Assembly (NCBI RefSeq): GCF_000510725.1
Contig: NZ_AZNZ01000004.1
Coordinates: forward strand, 1-64,000
Length of the DNA stretch: 64,000 nt
Origin: Pseudoxanthomonas sp. J31
GTDB lineage: Bacteria; Pseudomonadota; Gammaproteobacteria; Xanthomonadales; Xanthomonadaceae
Direction of reading: 5' to 3'
Shown here: positions 15,706 through 22,051 of the stretch, in pieces
Layout: each line of letters opens with the position of its first letter
Position numbering within the stretch: the stretch's first letter is position 1
Notes under the pieces: generated by a model
The model's database searches: none
What the model saw: only the letters and a program-made list of their open reading frames with translations
What the model was told of the DNA's origin: nothing
Made by a program: the position numbers and the translations under genes

Positions 15706-16437
15706 TCAGAACTTCCCGCCCACCGGCAGGTAGCGCCAGGCGCCAACCGGCATCTTGGCCAGGGCGATGCGGCCGATGCGCAGGCGGCGGATCGAGACCA
15801 CCTGCAGGCCGACCTGGGCGCACATGTGGCGCAGCTGGCCGGGGCGCGGGCCGTTGATCGCGAAGCGCAGGCGGGTCTCGTTCTGCCAGCTGACCTTGCA
15901 TGGCGGCAGGGGGCGGCCTTCGTAGGACAGGCCGTGGCCAAGGCGGGACAGGCCCCAGGGCTCCAGCAAACCCTCGACCTCGACAACGAACTCCTGCTCG
16001 ATGGTGGCGATGTCCTCCACCAGCCGGCGACGCACGCGCCCGTCCTGGCTCAGCACCACCAGGCCGCTGGCTTCCGGCTCCAGCGGCACCAGCGAGGCCA
16101 GCCGCTGGAAGTTCTTGCGCAGCATGCGGATGCCGGTGGTGTCGCCGTCCCAGCGGTTGGCCGGCGGCAGCAGGTCAGCGATCGCGCCGGCCGCGGCGTG
16201 CAGGTCCACGCCGGCCGGCTTGTGCAGCAGGAAGGTTGCCGGTTCGATCGGCTGCGGACGGGCGCCGGCAACGATCTCCACCACCTCGTCGGTGACCATA
16301 TGGCCGGGCAGTTCCACCACCTGGCCATCGACCTCCACCCAGCCACCCTCGATGTACTGCTCGGCCTCGCTGCGCGAGCATCGGGCCAGCTCGGCCACGC
16401 GTCGGGCCAGTCGGATCGGGTTGGACATGAACGGCAC
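15706..16437 (-). CDS. RluF/RsuA-family pseudouridine synthase-like protein with altered active site
   Basis: The 243-residue product has an N-terminal S4 RNA-binding domain (LARCSRSEAEQYIEGGWVEVDG, about 16-40) and a RsuA/RluB/E/F-type body with FLLHKPAGVD, EASGLVVLSQDG and a late RHMCAQVGLQVVSIRRLRIG. In the family the catalytic Asp sits in GRLD before the SGL segment; here the same place reads VPLEPEASGL, so Arg is Pro and Asp is Glu. It may modify 23S rRNA with Glu, have lost catalysis and kept RNA binding, or do something else. The frame with MPFMSNP gives two Met choices; 16437 or 16428 are both possible. Confidence 0.8.
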   Translation of the reverse strand: MPFMSNPIRLARRVAELARCSRSEAEQYIEGGWVEVDGQVVELPGHMVTDEVVEIVAGARPQPIEPATFLLHKPAGVDLHAAAGAIADLLPPANRWDGDTTGIRMLRKNFQRLASLVPLEPEASGLVVLSQDGRVRRRLVEDIATIEQEFVVEVEGLLEPWGLSRLGHGLSYEGRPLPPCKVSWQNETRLRFAINGPRPGQLRHMCAQVGLQVVSIRRLRIGRIALAKMPVGAWRYLPVGGKF

Positions 16438-16525
16438 GCCATGGGGTCGGGGGGCGCGCAGTGTATCGCTCGCGCGCGCCGGCGCCGGTCCACGGCCCTC
16501 GCCCGATCACTGTTTACGAGGTGCC

Positions 16526-17383
16526 ATGAGAACTCCCGCCGCACTGCAGGCGCTGATCGACGACGGCGTGATCGACGCCGTGCTGCGCCCGCTCAAGAGC
16601 GGCAAGGAGGCCTCGGTGTACGTGGTCCGCGCAGGCGACGAGATCCGCTGCGCCAAGGTCTACAAGGACATGGCCCAGCGTAGCTTCCAGCAGCGCGTGC
16701 AGTACCAGGAAGGCCGCAAGGTCCGCGGCAGCCGCGAGGCCCGCGCGATCGGCAAGGCCACGAAGTACGGGCGCAAGCAGCAGGAAACGGCCTGGAAGAA
16801 CACCGAGGTCGATGCGCTGTACCAGTTGCGCGACGCCGGCGTGCGCGTGCCCGAGCCGCATGGCTACGTCCACGGCGTGCTGGTGATGGAGCTGGTCGCC
16901 GATGCCGAGGGCAGTTCCGCCCCGCGCCTGGGCGAGGTCGCGCTCTCAGCCGCGCAGGCGCGGGACTACCACCGCTTTCTGGTGCGGCAGATCCTGAGGA
17001 TGCTCTGCAGCGGCCTGGTCCACGGCGATCTGTCGCCCTACAACGTGCTGGTCGGCGCCGATGGCCCGGTGGTGATCGACTTTCCCCAGGTGGTCAGCGC
17101 CGCCGGCAACAACGCCGCCCGTACCATGCTGCTGCGCGACGTCAACAACATCACCGCGTATCTCGGCACCTCGGCTCCCGAGCTGCTGGACACCTGGTAC
17201 GGCGAGGAGATGTGGGCCCTGTTCGAGGCCGGCGAGCTGCACCCGGACACCGAGCTGACCGGCCACTTCGAGCACGACGAATCCATCCCCGACATCGACG
17301 GCGTACGCCACGCCATCAACGATGCCCGCGAGGAAGCGCTGATCCGCCAGCAAGGCCGCGAGGCGGCGGCCGAAGCGGACTAG
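16526..17383 (+). CDS. RIO1-family serine protein kinase
   Basis: The 285-residue product has the RIO kinase fold: a nucleotide loop LKSGKEASVYVVRAG with the usual Lys in CAKVYKD, the RIO flexible loop (RKVRGSREARAIGKATKYGRK), catalytic LVHGDLSPYNVLV and metal-binding VIDFPQ. In eukaryotes and archaea RIO1 acts in small-subunit ribosome maturation; the bacterial role is little known. A GAGGTG site precedes the ATG. It is divergent from the pseudouridine synthase-like gene with about 90 bases between them, so both may relate to RNA or ribosomes, which is only inference. Confidence 0.88.
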   Translation: MRTPAALQALIDDGVIDAVLRPLKSGKEASVYVVRAGDEIRCAKVYKDMAQRSFQQRVQYQEGRKVRGSREARAIGKATKYGRKQQETAWKNTEVDALYQLRDAGVRVPEPHGYVHGVLVMELVADAEGSSAPRLGEVALSAAQARDYHRFLVRQILRMLCSGLVHGDLSPYNVLVGADGPVVIDFPQVVSAAGNNAARTMLLRDVNNITAYLGTSAPELLDTWYGEEMWALFEAGELHPDTELTGHFEHDESIPDIDGVRHAINDAREEALIRQQGREAAAEAD

Positions 17384-17417
17384 GACGTGCACCTGCGGCG
17401 CCTAGCGCGAGGCGCTC

Positions 17418-17504
17418 GTAGCCGGATAAGCCCGAAGGGCGCATCCGGGGCCTCGGCCACGAGGCTACTCAATCCCCCGGCTGCGCTTCGCACACCCGAG
17501 CCAC
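17418..17504. repeat. GTAG-type intergenic repeat, copy D
   Basis: It starts GTAGCCGGATAAGCCCGAAG and ends with a degenerate right arm CTGCGCTTCGCACACCCGAGCCAC. Confidence 0.6.
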
Positions 17505-17558
17505 GAAACCGTCAGAAGTGAACCTGACCCCGTTAGTAGCCGATACAGGGGCAGGTGC

Positions 17559-17600
17559 GTAGCCCCGGCCAAGGCCAAAGGCCGCAATCCGGGCCTCGGT
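17559..17600. repeat. GTAG-type intergenic repeat, copy E (left half)
   Basis: GTAGCCCCGGCCAAGGCCAAAGGCCGCAATCC matches the left arm of copy C; the right arm is missing. Confidence 0.55.
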
Positions 17601-17745
17601 CAATCATGCAACGCGAACACGCGTGCGCTTGCTCCCGGGGGGGCGCCCTGAACTACCGTCGTCCGCCCCGGCCATTGGCTTACGACGGCCGAAATTCTAT
17701 TCTCGGAATGTGGTTCGGCGTCGTCTTTCAATTAGGGGGTGAGAG

Positions 17746-18486
17746 TTGAATCGAGCACAGCGGACGTTCTTGGCGATAGGGATGCTGGGCATGGTGGCGA
17801 TGCTCGTTTGGGTCCCCTACTCGGCCGTCTATAAAGGAACCCCTGGCCACTTGTGGACGAATGCAGGGTATGACTCGATCTTCACGCCACCCGACGTGGA
17901 GGTCTGTCGCGTAGCCATCGAGAACTATTCGGGCGTCGATTTCGGGTATGGCTTTCAAGAGGAGCGATGTGAGATTCGCTTGGATGTGAGGCGTTTGACC
18001 TTGACTGCCGCAGCAGTTGCATTAGCAACGGGGGCCCTTGTGATCGTTCTAGGATTGTTGGCCCCTAGAGGGAGTTCATCCTTACCTCTGAGACGAACGG
18101 TTGACTCGCAGCCAGAGCCTGCACCTGCCTCTCCGAGCTCAGACATTGCACGTGCACTTCTGGCTCGAAATCCTCGCTTACCCATTAGGGACGGTGACCT
18201 CAGCGAGAAAAACCCACTAGTCATAACCGCGAGGACAAACTACGTTGCGGCGGAGTATGAAGTCATGGAAGCCCTTCACTCTGGTTGGGACAGCATCGAA
18301 TTTGAGTTGAAAGATCAGGGCTTGGTGAAGCGTGGCAACAAGCGAATCGACGAGCTCACGTACCGCTATCGAAAGCCCGGACAGTCCCAATGGGGGCACG
18401 AGAAAACCTACCATTTCGATGTAACCATCGGAATGGAGGAGCTACGGCGGGAGATCGAACACCGGTGGTGGCAAGTCTGGAAGTAA
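17746..18486 (+). CDS. membrane protein of unknown function in a low-GC islet
   Basis: The 246-residue product starts at a TTG with an excellent GGGGGTGAG site. It has one helix near the N-terminus (about 8-28), a periplasmic loop with two Cys (VEVCRVAIENYSG, EERCEIRL), a second helix (about 84-106) and a cytosolic C-terminus ending REIEHRWWQVWK. The cytosolic part includes NYVAAEYEVMEALHSGWDSIEFELK, with no known motif. Codon use is markedly less GC-rich than that of flanking genes, a sign of recent acquisition. I do not recognise it. Confidence 0.6.
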   Translation: MNRAQRTFLAIGMLGMVAMLVWVPYSAVYKGTPGHLWTNAGYDSIFTPPDVEVCRVAIENYSGVDFGYGFQEERCEIRLDVRRLTLTAAAVALATGALVIVLGLLAPRGSSSLPLRRTVDSQPEPAPASPSSDIARALLARNPRLPIRDGDLSEKNPLVITARTNYVAAEYEVMEALHSGWDSIEFELKDQGLVKRGNKRIDELTYRYRKPGQSQWGHEKTYHFDVTIGMEELRREIEHRWWQVWK

Positions 18487-18960
18487 TCGTGAAGGCCGGA
18501 TGGAACCGAAGGCCGCGTCCGGGCTCGCCTTTGGATTCACGCGGGCCCGGGTGCGCTGCGCTTACCCGGGCTAGGAGAGCCATCCTGACCATAGTCAGCC
18601 CGGCCTACGACGGCCGCACAGACCCGTTATACGACGCACCCAGGACTAGACGCGGCTCGGGAACCGAAAGCAAAGTATCAGGCTCGACAGCACATTTGTG
18701 TATATCCACACATCTTGGGGCGGGACGAAAACAAATTCACCTGACCTCTTATCTCCTAGCTCCTATCTCCCCTTCGCACTCGCAGCGAGCGCGACCGCCG
18801 GCCAACGACCAACACATGCCGCGCTGGTTGACACCATCATGCGTAAGCCTTGCCTGGCTCTCCGCGAACAAATTTCTGCTCCGCCACCTGCCCTGCCTGC
18901 CTGCCATCATTAGATTCGCTGAGCGTTACCCCCTCACTTCCAACCCCGGATGATTTGCTC
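18487..18960. other. 474-base intergenic region between convergent islet genes
   Basis: It holds a GTAG-type repeat (18489-18574) and otherwise mixed-composition sequence with no convincing gene. A stretch ACAAATTCACCTGACCTCTTATC (18731-18753) weakly resembles the GTGAACCTGACCCC motif at 17517, which may mark an old mobile-element boundary. Confidence 0.4.
18489..18574. repeat. GTAG-type intergenic repeat, copy F
   Basis: The right arm is intact (GTGCGCTGCGCTTACCCGGG then CTAG); the left arm (GTGAAGGCCGGATGG) is degenerate. Confidence 0.55.
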
Positions 18961-20115
18961 TCACACCAAATAGGTGAGCCTCCGAATGCATTCAAATCTG
19001 TCCTGCGACAGCAGATCAACATCGCCGTTGGTTGCGGTCGATATGATCTGGGCAGTGCTCTTGACCCGCCTTAGTGCCGGTATCACTTGCGCATCCGTGA
19101 GTTCGATATAACTCTCAATGTCCTTCATCGAAGCGGGAAGCTTGTAACCCGGATCCGGGCGAGACGCTTTACTACTGATCAGAACACCTTCGTCCCTTAG
19201 TGGACCTACAATTTTGCTTCTTAGCACTTGTGCCCCCAATGGCTTCTCCATCGCTCGACCAAGTTTTTCTTCAATAATGTTGGCCATAAGGTAGTCCCCG
19301 TGGGCAACAACGGAATGTTCGATCAGGGCCTTCAAGAACTCACACCTAAGAAAGGACTCCTCTGAGCGGTCTTGGTGGGAGTCGATGTACCTTATTGCGC
19401 GGCGCAGGGCCTCGCTTCTTATGATGTTGTCCAATTTCTCATCGGACTCCAGTGCGCCCCCATTACCCCATAGGATTGGCTTTGGCCAATCCCAAGTGCA
19501 GCACACTTGGCTCAGTAGCGTGTAGAGCCGATCTCGATCCTCTGTGTCTCCCGCTTCGGCGAGCTTAGCTATCGAACCGGCGTACAGATCGGCGACCTGT
19601 ATTCCTATGCAGGCCGCACTGTCGACCACATCAAACCTTTTAGCCGGGAAGAGGTCGTCCTCCTCGAAGCGTGCATGTAGGTATTTAACAAACCCTGCCT
19701 TGAAGTCCTCTCTTCCCTTCTGGTCGAAATATATTTCACTAGTTCCAGCCGCAGGAAGATACTTGCAGAAGTCGTCTGCAAAGTATTTTACGAAGGACCT
19801 CGAGAACCTGAGACCGCTGTCGGAACTGATTAGCGACTTTCTAACACGATATGCCACAACCGAGAATGGCGGGAGGAGTTCCCTAGCGGAAGCGAGAATT
19901 TTCAGGCGGCGCGCAATGTTGGCGCCTATTTTTGAAGACTTTATTTCCCCTGTTTGAAAGTACTTTGCCCGGAGTTTGGATGCTTTCGCGATGAATTCTT
20001 CGACATGGATTCCGGCGACAACGACCGCTGCAAGAACGTAAAACTCGGAAGCCCCCTTGCTGATGTTTAGACTCTCGTCACCCGATTCATCGATGTAGAT
20101 CACACGGTTCCGCAC
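18961..20115 (-). CDS. DUF3800 protein with extra C-terminal domain
   Basis: The 384-residue product begins RVIYIDESGDES, the DUF3800 signature; the Asp/Glu residues resemble an RNase H-like metal site. GEIKSSKIG and the later IGIQVADLYAGSI (about residue 170) complete the domain. The last 130 residues are an addition: FLRCEFLKALIEHSVVAHGD, then LRSKIVGPLRDEGVLISS and GYKLPASM, which look like a winged-helix-type recognition helix and wing. DUF3800 genes often occur in mobile and defence regions. Codon use is AT-richer than neighbours. The ATG is at 20115; function is unknown. Confidence 0.7.
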   Translation of the reverse strand: MRNRVIYIDESGDESLNISKGASEFYVLAAVVVAGIHVEEFIAKASKLRAKYFQTGEIKSSKIGANIARRLKILASARELLPPFSVVAYRVRKSLISSDSGLRFSRSFVKYFADDFCKYLPAAGTSEIYFDQKGREDFKAGFVKYLHARFEEDDLFPAKRFDVVDSAACIGIQVADLYAGSIAKLAEAGDTEDRDRLYTLLSQVCCTWDWPKPILWGNGGALESDEKLDNIIRSEALRRAIRYIDSHQDRSEESFLRCEFLKALIEHSVVAHGDYLMANIIEEKLGRAMEKPLGAQVLRSKIVGPLRDEGVLISSKASRPDPGYKLPASMKDIESYIELTDAQVIPALRRVKSTAQIISTATNGDVDLLSQDRFECIRRLTYLV

Positions 20116-20140
20116 ATGACCCCCCCAACAGGCTGCGAAA

Positions 20141-20174
20141 GAAAAAGGGCCAGTTCGTTTTAGACGACTGGCCC
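20141..20174 (-). terminator. rho-independent terminator of the nrdJ operon
   Basis: GGGCCAGT and ACTGGCCC form an 8-base stem, followed on the minus strand by TTTTTCTTTC. It is 31 bases past the nrdJb stop codon. Confidence 0.8.
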
Positions 20175-20204
20175 CTTCGGTCTACTTAGCAATGGCGTGA
20201 CCCC

Positions 20205-20978
20205 TCACCCGCACTTGCTATACCCGCAGTTCAAGCACGTCGCACACCCATCCATGATCACCAGCGCCTTGGTGCTGCACTTGTGGCACATGGTGGCGCT
20301 GGGCGGGAAGCTGGTGCCTTCGCCGGTCACGGCGACGTCCTCCTCGCGGGCGGTGGTGGCGGCGGTGCCGTTGACGGCGGCGCTGGCGCCCTTGGCGCGC
20401 TCTTCGTACTGCTTGCGCTTCTCGGCGATCAGGGCCTTCTGGTGGGCGCTCATCTCCGGGTCGTGGATCAGGCCGATGGACTTCATGTGCTCCTCGACCA
20501 CGGCGCCGATCTCGGCCACCAGCGAGGGCATGTACACCCCGCCGGCCTTGAAGTAGCCGCCGCGCGGGTCGAACACGGCCTTCATCTCCTCCACCAGGAA
20601 GGTCACGTCGCCGCCCTTGCGGAACACGGCGGACATGATCCGGGTCAGGGCCACGATCCACTGGAAGTGGTCCATCGACTTGGAGTTGATGAACACCTCG
20701 AACGGGCGGCGCAGCTCGTGCTCGGTGCCGGCGTTGAGCACGATGTCGTTGATGGTCACGTACATGGCGTGCTCCACCAGCGGCGACTTGATCTTGTAGG
20801 TGCTGCCGATCAGGACGTCCGGGCGCTCGATGCGCTCGTGCATGTGGATGACGTTGTCCTTCGGCTCGCTGGCCGCGTCGCGATCGGCGGCGGGCGCCGG
20901 CGCGGCGGTCTCGCGCGCCTTGTCCTCCGGGGTGACGACGGAGTAGCCCTTGATTTTCCTGTCGATCTTCACGGCCAT
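20205..20978 (-). CDS. nrdJb: class II ribonucleotide reductase, C-terminal subunit (NrdJb, TSCPD-like)
   Basis: The 257-residue product resembles the small partner of split B12-dependent ribonucleotide reductases. It has a TSCPD-type domain (TYKIKSPLVEHAMYVTINDIV, FEVFINSKSMDHFQWIVALTRIMSAVFRKGGD) and a Cys-rich tail with CHKC and CATCLNCGYSKC, which would pass electrons from thioredoxin to the active-site disulfide and bind zinc. The N-terminal 50 residues are flexible and acidic. It is the third gene after nrdJa and the H1-like gene, and is followed by a terminator. Loss of the C-terminal part from the main subunit explains why this gene is needed. Confidence 0.85.
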   Translation of the reverse strand: MAVKIDRKIKGYSVVTPEDKARETAAPAPAADRDAASEPKDNVIHMHERIERPDVLIGSTYKIKSPLVEHAMYVTINDIVLNAGTEHELRRPFEVFINSKSMDHFQWIVALTRIMSAVFRKGGDVTFLVEEMKAVFDPRGGYFKAGGVYMPSLVAEIGAVVEEHMKSIGLIHDPEMSAHQKALIAEKRKQYEERAKGASAAVNGTAATTAREEDVAVTGEGTSFPPSATMCHKCSTKALVIMDGCATCLNCGYSKCG

Positions 20979-21038
20979 GGGGCTGGATCCTCTTTCTGGT
21001 CGGTTCTTCTGGTTATGGATACGGGGCGGCGGGGCCGC

Positions 21039-21066
21039 GGCTCCTCCCGCCGGGGCGGGAGGAGCC
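21039..21066. other. strong intercistronic hairpin between the H1-like gene and nrdJb
   Basis: GGCTCCTCCCGCC and GGCGGGAGGAGCC form a perfect 13-base stem with a 2-base loop. No T-run follows on either strand. It may stabilise or partly attenuate the operon mRNA. Confidence 0.55.
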
Positions 21067-21078
21067 TTGCAGGGGTTT

Positions 21079-21891
21079 TCAGCGGGTGCGGCGGGCGGCG
21101 GCCTTGCGGGCCGGGGCCTTCTTCGCCACGGTCTTGCGGGCGACGGCCTTCTTCACGACCGCCTTCCTTGCAACGGTCTTCTTGGCGACGGTCTTCTTGG
21201 CGACGGGCTTCCTGGCGACGGCCTTCTTCGCCACGCCCTTCTTCACCGCGGGCTTCTTCGCCACCTTCTTCGCGGCCTTGGCCGCCTTCTTCACCGCCTT
21301 CTTTGCGGCGGCGGCCTTCTTCGCGGCGACGACCTTGCGGCCGACGGCCACCTTCTTGGCTGCGGCCTTCTTGGCGGCGGTCTTGCGGGTGGCAGCGCGC
21401 GCGGCGATGCGGCTGCGGGCGGTGCTCGCCTCGGCGGCGGCGTTGGCCTTGGCCGCCTGCAGCCTGGTGCGGGCCTTGGCCACGGCCTTCTTGGCCGCCT
21501 TCTTCGCCGTGCCGCGGGCCTTGTCGGCGGTGGCCTTGGCCTTCTTCGCGGCGGCGGTGGCCTTCCTGGCCGCGGTGCTGGCCTTCTTCGCGACCGTGGC
21601 GGCCTTTTCCTTCGCCTTCTTCGCCACGGTGGCGGCCTTCCCGGCGACCTTGGCGCGGGTGCGGGCCGCGGCCTTCTTCACCTTGGCGACCACCGGCTCG
21701 GCGGCGGGTTCGGCCTCGGCTTCGGGGGCCGGCGCCGGCGCGGTCGGGGCTTCGGCGGCGGTCAGCGCCTCCGGAGCCTGGGCCTCGCCGGCGGCCTGCG
21801 CCTCGGCGACGGGGGTCGCTGTGTCGTTGCTGCTGGCGGGATGGGCGGCGTCCTCGGTCAGGGTCGCCGTCACACCATTGCTGTTGCTCAT
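21079..21891 (-). CDS. histone H1-like Lys/Ala-rich DNA-binding protein
   Basis: The 270-residue product has an acidic, Pro/Ala/Glu-rich N-terminal third and then about 190 residues of Ala-Lys repeats (units such as KKAAKKAVAK, VAKKPVAKKTV, KKTVARKAV), ending ARKAAARRTR. This is the layout of bacterial H1-like/AlgP/PhaF-tail proteins that bind DNA without sequence specificity. The ATG at 21891 has a perfect AAGGAGG site; an upstream ATG at 21924 is possible. It lies between the two ribonucleotide reductase genes, on the same strand, so it is probably made together with the DNA-precursor enzyme. Confidence 0.8.
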   Translation of the reverse strand: MSNSNGVTATLTEDAAHPASSNDTATPVAEAQAAGEAQAPEALTAAEAPTAPAPAPEAEAEPAAEPVVAKVKKAAARTRAKVAGKAATVAKKAKEKAATVAKKASTAARKATAAAKKAKATADKARGTAKKAAKKAVAKARTRLQAAKANAAAEASTARSRIAARAATRKTAAKKAAAKKVAVGRKVVAAKKAAAAKKAVKKAAKAAKKVAKKPAVKKGVAKKAVARKPVAKKTVAKKTVARKAVVKKAVARKTVAKKAPARKAAARRTR

Positions 21892-22051
21892 GGGGCCCTC
21901 CTTGGGCTCGCTGGATGTGGTCATCGGGACACTCTCACTGGCTCCGGGCGCCGTTTACCGCAGGAAGCCGTGGCGGGCGCCCGGAAAGCGCGCGCCACGG
22001 CCGGGGACCTCGGGACGGGTCGCGGGCCTGCGGGCCCGCGCCGCCCTCCGG

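Larger units (their letters stand above)
17384..17745. other. repeat-rich intergenic region at the left edge of a low-GC islet
   Basis: The 362 bases hold two GTAG-type repeats (17418-17504 and 17559-17600) and, between them, AGAAGTGAACCTGACCCCGTTAG (17514-17537), which resembles the end motif often seen near REP-associated transposase genes. No transposase gene remains. The last 40 bases contain the ribosome site of the next gene. Confidence 0.5.

Noticed and set aside
18390-18953. A 187-codon + strand frame in the gap of the islet.
   Set aside because: It starts inside the upstream gene in another frame, crosses a repeat and has no ribosome site or domain.
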